Positions 7,137 through 16,956 of a DNA stretch of 64,000 bases are shown in pieces (positions within the stretch are counted from its first letter, which is position 1; every line of letters starts with the position of its first letter). Source of the DNA: Imperialibacter sp. EC-SDR9 (GTDB taxonomy: Bacteria > Bacteroidota > Bacteroidia > Cytophagales > Cyclobacteriaceae). Below the pieces are notes generated by a model. The model was given only the letters and a program-made list of their open reading frames with translations, was not told the origin of the DNA and made no database searches. Both the position numbers and the translations under genes were made by a program. The stretch is taken from NCBI RefSeq assembly GCF_902498805.1, contig NZ_LR701574.1, forward strand, positions 186,001 through 250,000, in the 5' to 3' direction.

Positions 7137-9137
7137 TTAAGTGGTAAGCCCATCCTCATGAAGTACAATGGAGAAATGAGCCCCTTTCACCGAGTGAAAA
7201 GACAACTGTCCGTTCAACTGACGAGTAAGAATATTTACCAGTTTCAATCCCAGTGATTTCACCTTGTCTATGCTGAAGTCATGAGGCAAGCCGTTTCCGT
7301 TGTCGCCCACCGCAAGTTGCAGCTGACCATCCGCCGTTCTTGTCAGCTCTATGCTTATTTCTCCGCCGAGCATTCCTTCAAAAGCGTACTTGTAGGCATT
7401 TGAAATTAACTCGTTGAGTATAAGGCCCAATGGTATAGCCAGATCAATATCTAGTTTAATGTTTGAGCCAGTAACCTTATTTACAATTCCTGCTTGCCCA
7501 CTTTGGCTAAAAACAGTCGAGAGATATTGCACCAACTCCTCAGCGTATTCCCGGAAATCTATCTCGGAAAGTTTCTCCGTTTGGTAAAGCTTTTGATGAA
7601 TAAGGGCCATGGCTTTTACCCGACTCTGTCCTTCCTGAATGGCGGAAATCATCTCAGGGCTGGCCGTTGTCCTGCTCTGCATGTTGAGGATACTACTGAT
7701 TACCTGAAGGTTATTTTTCACTCTGTGGTGTATCTCTTTAAGTAACGCCTCCTTCTCTCCCAGCGACCGGGCCAGCTCCAGGCTTTTTTCCTCAATCTCC
7801 TGGTTTTTCTGTTGAAGCAAAGTGTTGGATTTCGACTTGACTCTTTCGGAGCGATAAGCGTAAACCAGGAAGACTGTCAGTAACACAAGGCCGCCAAGCA
7901 ATAAGTACCTAAGCCGGGCCTCCGATCTGAGGCTCGACTGCTGCTGAGCGAGCGTCGCCTGATTCAGGGCCAGCTCCTTGTCTTTCTTTTCACTTTCATA
8001 TTTGGCTTCAAGCTCCATCACTGTTTCTCCTCTTTCAATGCGCTGAAGAGAATCCGAAAGCTCCTTCCAAACCAGCGTGTAAAAATAGGCTGAGTCTATT
8101 TGATTAGTGGCAGCAAATGACTCACGAAGCCCATCCGTGGATTTCATGCGTAATTCCAGAAATTTGTACTGCTTGGCCAATGCTATCGAAGCCCTCTCAT
8201 GCGGAATGGCCTTTTCCGGAAACCCACCCCGCCGGTAGTTGACAGCCAGGTTGTGGTTGGTGCTCGACACTCCATATTTATCGCCCGACCGACTCTTTAC
8301 ACGCAGAGATTGTGTGTAATAATAGAGTGCTGAGTCGAACTGAAGATTCTCGTCGTAGGTAACTCCCATGTTATTGTAGAAGGCACCGAAGCCCCGGAGG
8401 TTGTCATCTTCTTTGAGTCCAGCCACTGACCGGCGGTAATAGCTCCGTGCCGAATCATACTCCTTTAAATTCATATAAGCCAGACCAATATTGTTGTAAG
8501 CACCTCTGATTCTGTTACTGGAACCTCCGCCCTCAATGAGAAGATCGAGTGCCTTTTGGAACTGCTCCAGAGACTTTTGATGCTGATCCTGAGCTTTGTA
8601 AACAAACCCAATAGCACTGACAGTGGAGGAAAGTGCAACTGGATTCCCTAACTTCTCCTTTATCTCCAGTGCCTTTAGATAGTACTCCATGGCAAGGTTC
8701 ATATTGCCCAGCCGGTCGTATACCAGACCTATATTATGGTAGGAGCCTGCCATTCCGCTTTGGTTATGGCTGGCTTTTTCTATCGTTAGCGCTTTCTCAA
8801 TATAGCGTATTGCCGAGTCTAGCTCTCCTTGTTCTTCGAAAGCCCGTCCGTAGTTTTTATAAGCGTAGGCAAGCATCACGCTATCATGGGCGGCTTGTGC
8901 CAGCCCCTTTTGCAAACCGGCATAGTAGACAGAAGAATCAAAATTTTGCTGCACGAAACTGTACGACAGCTCATCAAGAAAAACTAACCTGAGTGAATCC
9001 GTGGGTGCTGTTTTGAACTGTTGTCTCAGGTCGTCAAACCTGTCGTTTTGGGCGATAGCACTCACAGAGGTAAGGAGCAAAGAGGCAATAAAGAACCTCC
9101 AACTACGTCGCATCGCATTGACTGACGAACCCATCAT
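7137..9137 (-). CDS. TPR-containing sensor histidine kinase (HisKA_2 type), copy 2
   Basis: A 666-residue membrane kinase. An N-terminal signal peptide precedes a periplasmic array of TPR units (about residues 60-330, for example YHNIGLVYDRLGNMNLAMEYY). A coiled coil and a single membrane helix (about 410-427, LRYLLLGGLVLLTVFLVYAY) follow, then a second coiled coil. The kinase core has the HisKA_2 box LLKEIHHRVKNNLQV and a HATPase domain with LNELISNAYKYAF and DNGNGLP. The ATG at 9137 overlaps the stop of the upstream paralogue by 4 bp (ATGA type), which supports that start and translational coupling. It is a close paralogue of that neighbour, nearly identical through the phosphotransfer region, pointing to tandem duplication. 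The ligand read by the TPRs is unknown. Confidence 0.92.
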   Translation of the reverse strand: MMGSSVNAMRRSWRFFIASLLLTSVSAIAQNDRFDDLRQQFKTAPTDSLRLVFLDELSYSFVQQNFDSSVYYAGLQKGLAQAAHDSVMLAYAYKNYGRAFEEQGELDSAIRYIEKALTIEKASHNQSGMAGSYHNIGLVYDRLGNMNLAMEYYLKALEIKEKLGNPVALSSTVSAIGFVYKAQDQHQKSLEQFQKALDLLIEGGGSSNRIRGAYNNIGLAYMNLKEYDSARSYYRRSVAGLKEDDNLRGFGAFYNNMGVTYDENLQFDSALYYYTQSLRVKSRSGDKYGVSSTNHNLAVNYRRGGFPEKAIPHERASIALAKQYKFLELRMKSTDGLRESFAATNQIDSAYFYTLVWKELSDSLQRIERGETVMELEAKYESEKKDKELALNQATLAQQQSSLRSEARLRYLLLGGLVLLTVFLVYAYRSERVKSKSNTLLQQKNQEIEEKSLELARSLGEKEALLKEIHHRVKNNLQVISSILNMQSRTTASPEMISAIQEGQSRVKAMALIHQKLYQTEKLSEIDFREYAEELVQYLSTVFSQSGQAGIVNKVTGSNIKLDIDLAIPLGLILNELISNAYKYAFEGMLGGEISIELTRTADGQLQLAVGDNGNGLPHDFSIDKVKSLGLKLVNILTRQLNGQLSFHSVKGAHFSIVLHEDGLTT

Positions 9138-11098
9138 ACGCTCACTTTCATATTTTGAATGACAATGGAGAAACGGGCGCCACCAACTGAGTGCACGGTG
9201 AGTTGACCGTTGAGTTGCCGTGTAAGTATGTTCACCAATTTCAGTCCCAGAGATTTCGCCTTCTCCAGGTTGAAATCAGCCGGAAGACCTTTGCCATTAT
9301 CAGCCACTTCAAGTTGTAATTGATCCTCTCCTACCCGTTTCAGCTCTACGCTGATGGCACCTCCGGTTTTTCCTTCAAAGGCATATTTATAAGCGTTGGA
9401 AATCAGCTCGTTAAGAATCAAACCCAGAGGAATGGCCAGGTCAATGTCCAGCTTGATATCAGGGGAGGTGACGGTTTTTACAATGCCACTGTTTACCGAT
9501 GACTGGAAGATCGACGACAAATGGTCAGTGAGTTCTTCTGCGTATTCTTTAAAGTCTATTTCGGAGAGCTTTTCTGTCTGATACAGCTTTTGGTGAATCA
9601 GGGCCATGGCTTTTACCCTGCTTTGGCCTTCCTGAATGGCCGTGAGCATTTCTGGGCTTGCCGTAGACCTGCTTTGCATGTTCAGGATGCTGCTGATCAC
9701 CTGGAGGTTGTTCTTTACCCTGTGATGGATTTCTTTAAGCAGCGACTCCTTTTCAAGCAGCGCTGCTTCAATTACCTGGTTTTTGGTCTCGATTTCCTGG
9801 TTCTGAATGCTCAACTGATTGTATGCTTTGCTTTTGGCACGTTCACCCCGATAGATCAAGCCAGCTAATAAAAGTACAATGACAATGCCGCCTATGAGAA
9901 CAGAGCGAAGCCTGGCTTCCTGTGTGAGCAATACCTGCTGTCTGTCGATATCGGCCTGTTTGAGAACCAGCTCCTTTTCCTTTTTCTCGGTTTCGTACTT
10001 GGCCTGCATATCATGAATGACCTGGCTGTTTTCAATATTGTAAACGGAGTCTTCCAGTTGTTGATATTGCTTATGGTAACGCAGTGCCTGCTGATAGTTA
10101 CCAAGCTTTTCATAGCTTTCCGACAGGCTGTGGCTCAGGTTAATCCTTAGTTGGTGATTGTTTATTTTTTCGGCTATTTCAAGGGACTTGTTGCCGTAAT
10201 AGACTCCCTTTTCCGGCATGTCGATGCTGTTGTATAAAGTGTTGAGATGAAAATAGCTAAAGGCCATCGATCGAAGATCCCCCCTGGTTTTAGATAGCGC
10301 CAGGGATTTGTTAAAATAGTACAAAGCGCTGTCCGGCATTTTCAGGTCAGTGTAGTCGTTTCCTATGTTGTTATAAGCGCTTGGCAGGTTCGGTTCGTTG
10401 TCAAGCCCCTCATAGATGGCAATGGTTCTCAGGTAGTTTTTAATGGACTTTCTTGCATCTCCTTCTTCCCCATAAATGATAGCCATGTTTGATAGCACCA
10501 CGGCCACTCCTCGTTGATACCCGATGGTTTCGAAAATATCCATGGCACGGGTGTAATGAAGGATAGCATCGTCGTGATAGCCGAGATAATTTTGTGAGTT
10601 GGCAATTCTGTTGAGCAATTTACCAGCCTCCAGGGAGTCGTTGATACTTTCGTAGTAGGCAAGGTTTTCAAAAAGCACCTTAATGGCCTCTGCACTTCGA
10701 TCTTGTTCTTCGTACAGTTCAGAGAGTTGCAAATTAGCCCTGGCAACCCCTTCCTTGTCTTGCGATTCACGATAGGCTGCGAGGGAAAAATCAACATACT
10801 TTTTTGCCGAATCGTAGCTGAAATGCTCATAGTGAAACTTTCCGAGCGCCAAATTGGCGTCTCCACTTTCTTTTGTCAGGTTGTGCGCTTTCGCAAGTTC
10901 AAGCGCTCTGTTCAGGTAATTTAAGGCAGCCGAAGAATCGGTCTCAGCACTTTGCTGCCCCATGGTAATCAGCAGGGAAACTTTCACACCTGGCTCTTTG
11001 GCTGCTTGAAAAAGCTGTTGCAGGCTATCTGTCTGGGCTTGTAAATAGCCGGAGGCTACCAATACAGCAAAAAGCAACAGGCATGTTTTCTTGATCAT
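9134..11098 (-). CDS. TPR-containing sensor histidine kinase (HisKA_2 type), copy 1
   Basis: A 654-residue kinase with the same plan as the following gene: signal peptide (LLLFAVLVASGYLQAQ), periplasmic TPR repeats (about 40-330), a membrane helix near residue 400 (LIGGIVIVLLLAGLIYRGE), coiled coil, HisKA_2 box with LLKEIHHRVKNNLQV, and HATPase with LNELISNAYKYAF, DNGKGLP and SLGLKLVN. The TPR half has diverged more from the paralogue than the kinase half, as expected if the two copies now sense different things but feed a common regulator. It is the first gene of the cluster; its promoter must lie in 11099-11460, which it shares divergently with the metal-efflux operon. Confidence 0.92.
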   Translation of the reverse strand: MIKKTCLLLFAVLVASGYLQAQTDSLQQLFQAAKEPGVKVSLLITMGQQSAETDSSAALNYLNRALELAKAHNLTKESGDANLALGKFHYEHFSYDSAKKYVDFSLAAYRESQDKEGVARANLQLSELYEEQDRSAEAIKVLFENLAYYESINDSLEAGKLLNRIANSQNYLGYHDDAILHYTRAMDIFETIGYQRGVAVVLSNMAIIYGEEGDARKSIKNYLRTIAIYEGLDNEPNLPSAYNNIGNDYTDLKMPDSALYYFNKSLALSKTRGDLRSMAFSYFHLNTLYNSIDMPEKGVYYGNKSLEIAEKINNHQLRINLSHSLSESYEKLGNYQQALRYHKQYQQLEDSVYNIENSQVIHDMQAKYETEKKEKELVLKQADIDRQQVLLTQEARLRSVLIGGIVIVLLLAGLIYRGERAKSKAYNQLSIQNQEIETKNQVIEAALLEKESLLKEIHHRVKNNLQVISSILNMQSRSTASPEMLTAIQEGQSRVKAMALIHQKLYQTEKLSEIDFKEYAEELTDHLSSIFQSSVNSGIVKTVTSPDIKLDIDLAIPLGLILNELISNAYKYAFEGKTGGAISVELKRVGEDQLQLEVADNGKGLPADFNLEKAKSLGLKLVNILTRQLNGQLTVHSVGGARFSIVIQNMKVSV

Positions 11099-11460
11099 CT
11101 TTCAGCTTGCTTTTGATAGGTGTAGTCCTTCGTTGAGAGGCTAATATAGTGCTTTTAAGAGCAATTTTGCAGATTAATCAATGTTTGTACATCAAAGGAA
11201 GCCATGTGCTATCGACAAACCTGTTATATGTGTGGTCCGGAAAAAATATCAAGTGAAGGTTTACACAAAGGCTGCAGATCGAAGCATAGCATTATTTTAC
11301 TGTAACTAATTGATTACAAATCAAATAAACAATCAATGATAAAGTATAAGGTTAAGAGAATTTTTTAGTGCCTTTTCGAAAAAGTAGCACTCCGTTACAC
11401 AACTGATAAAACCCAGGCGGGTTTGCTTTCGTTATTTGTTTTGTCGATTTTTGACCCAGT
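11099..11460. other. Divergent promoter region
   Basis: About 360 bp between the TPR kinase gene (leftward) and the copper/silver efflux operon (rightward), with no gene. It must hold promoters for both. The right end is AT-rich with several TTTG words near 11420-11445, but no properly spaced Bacteroidota -33/-7 pair could be assigned, and no MerR- or CopY-type operator palindrome was recognised. Confidence 0.45.
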
Positions 11461-11847
11461 TTGAAAAGAATCCTACAAATAGCGCTTGTTTTCACTTGGC
11501 TCCTCTCCATTGCAGGGGTAGTCGTGTCAAGGCATTATTGTGGCCCTTTTCTGAAGAACGTTGAGCTGGGGCACTCCACCAAGCACTGCTGCATGGATGC
11601 TGCCGACGAACCCAACGACTGCTGTGAAAACACAACAGAGTACCAGAGCCTGGATGGCAACTTCGTAAAGGTTGAGAAACTGGCGCTTGACTCCCCCACT
11701 CTTTTTGTGCTTTATGCTATTGAGCTTCCGGACTTTCTGTCCTACGACGAAGCATATTCAACTCATTCATTATCATTTGCTGCAGATACGGGGCCACCTT
11801 TGCCTTCGTATCCCGCCTATATTTCCTTCGGTGCCCTTTTGATTTAG
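11461..11847 (+). CDS. HYC_CC_PP family small Cys-rich protein
   Basis: A 128-residue protein with an N-terminal membrane/signal helix (about residues 5-23) and the signature that gives the family its name: HYC at 25-27, CC within KHCCMD at 43-44, a second CC at 54-55, and PP in TGPPLPSY near the C-terminus. The family is found in Bacteroidota beside heavy-metal RND pumps, and the pump follows 72 bp downstream here. The clustered Cys and His residues suggest periplasmic metal binding, which is inference. The start is a TTG: a stop codon (TGA at 11452-11454) lies three codons upstream in frame, and the TTG places the hydrophobic helix correctly. Confidence 0.85.
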   Translation: MKRILQIALVFTWLLSIAGVVVSRHYCGPFLKNVELGHSTKHCCMDAADEPNDCCENTTEYQSLDGNFVKVEKLALDSPTLFVLYAIELPDFLSYDEAYSTHSLSFAADTGPPLPSYPAYISFGALLI

Positions 11848-11919
11848 CCATTGGTCTTTTGCACGAAGCATGTTCCCATGCTTCAATTTCCATTTGCATC
11901 AGACCAATGAATTTACTTT

Positions 11920-14900
11920 ATGCTAAATCAAATCATTCGTTTTTTTCTACATAACAGGCTGGTTACTATCCTTATATTGATAGTGCTGGTGGGTTGGGGC
12001 ATTGTTACGTCACCATTCAATTGGAAAGTAGACGCTCTCCCCAGAGATCCTGTGCCGGTAGATGCCATCCCCGACATCGGCGAAAACCAACAAATTGTTT
12101 TCACCGACTGGGCGGGCAGGTCGCCGCAGGACATCGATGACCAGATCTCATATCCCTTAACCACCTACCTGCTGGGCATACCCGGCGTTAAGTCGATCCG
12201 AAGCTCCTCAGTTTTCGGATTTTCGATGGTCAACATCATTTTTAGTGAAGACATCGAGTTTTACTGGTCCAGGTCCAGGATTCTTGAAAAGCTAAGCTCA
12301 CTGCCATCCGGATTGTTGCCCGACGGTGTGCAACCCATGCTGGGGCCGGATGCCACAGCCCTTGGCCAGGTATTTTGGTATACGCTCGAAGGCAGAGACA
12401 AAGAAGGCAACCCCACAGGAGGCTGGGACCTTCATGAGATTCGCACCGTGCAGGATTTCTATGTGAAGTATGGCCTCAATGCTGCCGAAGGCGTATCAGA
12501 AGTGGCTTCCATAGGCGGCTTTGTGCAAGAGTATCAAATCGACGTCAATCCCGATGCGCTGAAGGCCTACAACATTCCCTTGATGGCAGTCATGCAGGCT
12601 GTGCGGCAGTCGAACAGGGATGTGGGTGCCAAAACCATTGAAATGAACCAGGCGGAGTACCTGGTAAGAGGGCTCGGCTATATTAAGTCAGTAGAAGATA
12701 TTGAGAAGGCTGTTGTAGCAGTACAGGACAACGTGCCCATTCGCATCAGCGACATTGGCCGGGTGAGCCTTGGCCCGGCTGCCCGGCGGGGGGTGCTGGA
12801 CAAAGGAGGCGCAGAAGTGGTCGGCGGCGTAGTAGTGGCTCGTTATGGCTCGAATCCGCTGGAAGTGATCAACAATTTGAAAGCCAAAATAGCAGAGATA
12901 GCGTCGGGCCTTCCCAAAAAGACGCTGGCCAATGGCGTCGAAAGTCAGCTGACCATCGTGCCATTTTACGACCGTACTCAGCTCATTCATGAAACCATCG
13001 GAACGCTTGAAACCGCCCTATCGCACGAGGTACTCATCAGTGTGATCGTGGTGCTCATTCTCCTGCTCAATCTCCGGGCCTCGATTATCATTGCCAGTTT
13101 GCTCCCCGTGGGTGTGCTTGCCACATTCATCGTGATGCGGTACTCAGGCGTTGATGCCAATGTGGTGGCCTTGTCAGGCATTGCCATTGCTATTGGCGTG
13201 ATGGTCGACGTTGGGATTGTTTTCGTGGAAAACATCATTCGCCACCTGGAAATGCCGGAAAACCATGGCGCCAGCGGCACAGCACTGCTGAAGGTGATTT
13301 ATGAAGCCACAGTAGAAGTGGCGTCGGCCATCACCACTGCCCTTGCCACCACAGTGGTGAGTTTCGTTCCCGTGTTTGCCATGGAATCAGCTGAAGGAAA
13401 ACTGTTCAAGCCACTTGCCTTCACAAAGACCTATGCGCTGCTGGCCTCGTTTGTACTTGGCCTTGTGGTGCTCCCTACCCTCGCCTATTTCATTTTCGGC
13501 ATCAACTACGACAAGAAGAAAGTAAGACGGGTATGGAATTGGAGCTTCGTGGCAGCAGGCATTATGATGGCCGTCTATTTTCAGATGTGGTTGCCTTTGG
13601 CACTGACCGTCGTCGGCATTAATAACATATTGGAAAGCAAATGGCCTCAACAGATCAGGCGATATACCAGCTACCTTAACCTGGCACTGGCAGTGCTCAT
13701 CGCTACCTATTTTCTCGCTGAAGAATGGATGCCGCTGGGTGTGGGGAACTCCCTGGTGCTGAATTACCTCTTTGTCATTGTGTTGATAGGGTCAATTTTG
13801 CTGGCACTTCTTTCGGTGGTGCATTTTTATGAACCGATCTTGAAATGGTGCCTGGTGAATAAGGGCAAGTTCATGCTGCTTCCGGCGTTTACCATTTTGC
13901 TTGGCGTTGTGATTTGGCTCGGGTTCGACACCGTTTTCAGTGTAGCCGGCGAAAAGGTGAGAGCCTCCCGGCCATGGAAGGTGCTGGCTGAAAAATTCCC
14001 GGGTATAGGTTCAGAATTTATGCCTTCGCTCAACGAAGGAAGTTATTTGCTCATGCCCACCTCCATGCCTCATGCCGGTGTGGAGCAAAACCGAAGAGTG
14101 CTTGGCCAGCTCGACATGATGGTGAGCCAGATTCCCGAGGTAGATATGGTGGTAGGAAAGATGGGAAGAACGGAGTCAGCACTCGATCCAGCTCCAATTT
14201 CGATGTACGAAAACATCATCAATTACAAGCCAGAGTATGTAGTGGATGAAGACGGCCATAGGTCAAGGTTCAAAACTGACACCGACGGCAATTTTATGTT
14301 GTCGTCTGGAGAGGCGGTATCCAACGAGGAAGCCCTTCGGCTGGGAACAAGAAGCAGCCAGCTCATTCGCGACAAGGACGGTCAATACTTCAGGAACTGG
14401 CGCCCCCATATCCAGTCTCCCGACGATATATGGGACGAAATTGTGCAGGTGACGAAAATACCTGGCGTTACATCCGCTCCGAAGCTCCAGCCGATTGAAA
14501 CACGCCTGATCATGCTGCAAACTGGCATGAGAGCACCCATGGGCATCAAAGTTTATGGCCCCGACCTGCCAACCATCGAGGCGTTCGGCATGCAACTGGA
14601 AGGTATTTTAAAAGAAGTTCCCTCAGTAAAAGCGGAGGCTGTTTTTGCTGACAGGATTGTAGGCAAGCCCTACCTCCATCTGAATATCAACAGGGAGGTG
14701 ATTGGCCGGTATGGCCTGACAGTGGAAGACGTGCAGCAAAGCATCGAAACGGCTATCGGCGGCATGAAAATCACAACGACGCTGGAAGGAAGGGAAAGGT
14801 TCCCGGTGCGGGTTCGCTATCCAAGAGAGCTTCGGGACGACCCCGAAACATTGGGACGGATCCTAATCCCCACTCCTTCCGGTGCTCAGATTCCATTGGG

Positions 14901-15723
14901 CCAACTTGTGGAGATGGAGTATGTGAGGGGCCCGCAAATGATCAAGAGCGAGGAAACCTTTCTGGTCGGCTATGTGCTGTTTGACAAAAGGGACGGCTTT
15001 GCCGAGGTGGAAGTTGTAAATAGTGCACAAGCCGCCATTCAGGAAAAGATCGATGCCGGGCTTCTCAAAATACCTGCCGGTGTCAGCTATAAATTTTCAG
15101 GAAGCTATGAAAACCAGGTAAGAGCTGTGAAGCGACTGTCTATCGTGATCCCCATTAGCTTGCTGGTGATCTTCCTGCTGCTTTACTTCCAGTTCAAAAC
15201 TGTCATTGCTTCCTCGATCCATTTTTCGGGGGTGTTTGTAGCTTTCGCCGGTGGCTTCATCATGCTTTGGCTCTACGGCCAGGAGTGGTTCCTGAACTTC
15301 TCCGTGGCTGATGTCAACCTGAGAGACCTGTTCCAAATGCATACGATCAACCTGAGTGTGGCCGTTTGGGTGGGCTTCATTGCCCTGTTTGGCATTGCCA
15401 CCGACGACGGCGTGATTATGGGAACCTATATCCATCAGGTATTTGAGGAAAAGCAACCAACGACCATTCAGGGAGTTCGTGAAGCGGTGCTGGAAGCGGG
15501 CAAAAAGCGAGTCCGGCCAGCCATGATGACGGCGGCTGTTGCCATTATTGCGCTGCTGCCTGTCCTGTCATCCACTGGTAAGGGCTCAGACATCATGGTG
15601 CCCATGGCCATCCCGACATTCGGCGGCATGACGATTCAAATCATGACCATGTTTGTAGTGCCGGTGCTGCAGGCATTTTGGAGGGAAACAGTGATCAAAA
15701 AACAAATCAGGGAGGCAAAATGA
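11920..15723 (+). CDS. cusA: Heavy-metal RND efflux pump, CusA/CzcA family
   Basis: A 1267-residue inner-membrane RND permease, proton-driven, taking Cu(I)/Ag(I)-type ions from periplasm or cytoplasm to the outer-membrane channel. Family marks: the N-terminal helix followed by DPVPVDAIPDIGENQQ, the YPLTTYLLGIPGV porter segment, the TM4 helix GIAIAIGVMVDVGIVFVEN with its proton-relay Asp, and the TM10 segment ATDDGVIMGTY. At 1267 residues it is about 200 longer than E. coli CusA (about 1,050). The extra length lies mainly in hydrophobic helices between TM6 and TM7 (about residues 535-640) and in a charged periplasmic insertion at about 765-835. It overlaps the next gene by 4 bp (ATGA). Metal specificity (Cu/Ag versus Co/Zn/Cd) is inferred from neighbours. 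Confidence 0.93.
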   Translation: MLNQIIRFFLHNRLVTILILIVLVGWGIVTSPFNWKVDALPRDPVPVDAIPDIGENQQIVFTDWAGRSPQDIDDQISYPLTTYLLGIPGVKSIRSSSVFGFSMVNIIFSEDIEFYWSRSRILEKLSSLPSGLLPDGVQPMLGPDATALGQVFWYTLEGRDKEGNPTGGWDLHEIRTVQDFYVKYGLNAAEGVSEVASIGGFVQEYQIDVNPDALKAYNIPLMAVMQAVRQSNRDVGAKTIEMNQAEYLVRGLGYIKSVEDIEKAVVAVQDNVPIRISDIGRVSLGPAARRGVLDKGGAEVVGGVVVARYGSNPLEVINNLKAKIAEIASGLPKKTLANGVESQLTIVPFYDRTQLIHETIGTLETALSHEVLISVIVVLILLLNLRASIIIASLLPVGVLATFIVMRYSGVDANVVALSGIAIAIGVMVDVGIVFVENIIRHLEMPENHGASGTALLKVIYEATVEVASAITTALATTVVSFVPVFAMESAEGKLFKPLAFTKTYALLASFVLGLVVLPTLAYFIFGINYDKKKVRRVWNWSFVAAGIMMAVYFQMWLPLALTVVGINNILESKWPQQIRRYTSYLNLALAVLIATYFLAEEWMPLGVGNSLVLNYLFVIVLIGSILLALLSVVHFYEPILKWCLVNKGKFMLLPAFTILLGVVIWLGFDTVFSVAGEKVRASRPWKVLAEKFPGIGSEFMPSLNEGSYLLMPTSMPHAGVEQNRRVLGQLDMMVSQIPEVDMVVGKMGRTESALDPAPISMYENIINYKPEYVVDEDGHRSRFKTDTDGNFMLSSGEAVSNEEALRLGTRSSQLIRDKDGQYFRNWRPHIQSPDDIWDEIVQVTKIPGVTSAPKLQPIETRLIMLQTGMRAPMGIKVYGPDLPTIEAFGMQLEGILKEVPSVKAEAVFADRIVGKPYLHLNINREVIGRYGLTVEDVQQSIETAIGGMKITTTLEGRERFPVRVRYPRELRDDPETLGRILIPTPSGAQIPLGQLVEMEYVRGPQMIKSEETFLVGYVLFDKRDGFAEVEVVNSAQAAIQEKIDAGLLKIPAGVSYKFSGSYENQVRAVKRLSIVIPISLLVIFLLLYFQFKTVIASSIHFSGVFVAFAGGFIMLWLYGQEWFLNFSVADVNLRDLFQMHTINLSVAVWVGFIALFGIATDDGVIMGTYIHQVFEEKQPTTIQGVREAVLEAGKKRVRPAMMTAAVAIIALLPVLSSTGKGSDIMVPMAIPTFGGMTIQIMTMFVVPVLQAFWRETVIKKQIREAK

Positions 15724-16955
15724 AAAGCATCATCTATATCATCTTGATTTTGGCTGCCGGGGCAATTCAAGCACAAACGCTTGAAGAGTACCAGCAAATG
15801 GCCGCAGAGAACAATCCGGGTCTGAAGGCAACTCACAAGGCATTTGAAGCAGCCCTCGAGCAGGTGTCGCAGGCAAGTGGCTTGCAGGATCCGAATCTTA
15901 CAGTCAGTGCTTTTGGCCAAATGATTGAAACACGTGTGGGGCCCCAAAGAGCCAGGTTCAGTCTTTCTCAAATGTTCCCCTGGTTTGGCACGCTGAAGGC
16001 GCAGGGCCATGTCGCTGCCTTGATGGCTGAGTCGAAGTACCAGGCATTTTTGGACGAGCGAAACAGGCTGTATTATCAGGTGGCCGCTGCTTATTATCCG
16101 CTTTACGAGCTCAACGCCTTCAAAACCATCGAAGCAGACAATATCCGGCTTCTGGAATCATACAAGGCCATAGCGACAGCAAAATTCAGTAGCGGCAGCG
16201 GTACGATGGTGGATGTGCTCCGGGTGGACATCATGCTCCAAAGTGCCAACACCAGGTTGACTATTCTTGACAAGGAAGAGGCTTCGCTGAAGACTGCCTT
16301 CAACAACCTTTTGAATCGGGATATAGGTGAAGACATAGTTGTTATCGATTCGCTGGCAGTGGACGATGCTCTAAATGCCGGCGATTCATTGCCCACCACC
16401 CACCCACGGATAGCCGAACTGGAGTTGAAGATTGAAGGGAGCCAGACGGCGGAATATGCAGCCCGTAAGCAGGGGCTTCCAAAACTGGGCGTCGGTGTCG
16501 ATTACATCATCGTTGGGGAAAGAACAGATTTGGCGGCAGGCGCTGCACCACCAACCGACAATGGCAAGGATGCCATCATGCCAATGGTGTCTGTCAGCCT
16601 GCCGGTTTTCAGAAAGAAATACCGGGCGGCTGTGAAAGAGGCACAACTGATGCAGGAAAGTTATGCCTTTCAGAAGCAGGCCACTGTCAATGCCCTTGCT
16701 ACCGACTACGAAGTCACAAGGTTTGAGCTTGCTCAACAAAGGGAGTTGATAGGTCTTTACGAAGGTCAATCCACTCAAACTGACCGTATGCTGGAGCTTC
16801 TTTTCACAGCCTACAGCAATTCGGAAGCTGATTTCGAAGAGGTGCTGGCCACGGAGCAACAATTGCTACAGTATCGGAAAATGAAAGTCGAGGCAGCCAC
16901 AGCTTATCAGGTGGCACTCGCAAAATTGTATTATGTGACAGCTAAAGTTTATTGA
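15720..16955 (+). CDS. TolC-family outer-membrane efflux channel (CusC-like)
   Basis: The outer-membrane factor that completes the tripartite pump. Starting at the ATG at 15720-15722, which overlaps the pump stop codon, gives 411 residues with a good ribosome-binding site (GGAGG) just upstream and a clear signal peptide ending ...AAGAIQAQ. The body is long amphipathic helices with the repeated halves of OEP domains (about residues 20-205 and 225-410), for example LPKLGVGVDYIIVG and the SVSLPVFRKKY motif before the second helical hairpin. It sits one base before the adaptor gene, so pump, channel and adaptor are one transcriptional unit. Confidence 0.9.
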   Translation: MKSIIYIILILAAGAIQAQTLEEYQQMAAENNPGLKATHKAFEAALEQVSQASGLQDPNLTVSAFGQMIETRVGPQRARFSLSQMFPWFGTLKAQGHVAALMAESKYQAFLDERNRLYYQVAAAYYPLYELNAFKTIEADNIRLLESYKAIATAKFSSGSGTMVDVLRVDIMLQSANTRLTILDKEEASLKTAFNNLLNRDIGEDIVVIDSLAVDDALNAGDSLPTTHPRIAELELKIEGSQTAEYAARKQGLPKLGVGVDYIIVGERTDLAAGAAPPTDNGKDAIMPMVSVSLPVFRKKYRAAVKEAQLMQESYAFQKQATVNALATDYEVTRFELAQQRELIGLYEGQSTQTDRMLELLFTAYSNSEADFEEVLATEQQLLQYRKMKVEAATAYQVALAKLYYVTAKVY

Positions 16956-16956
16956 A

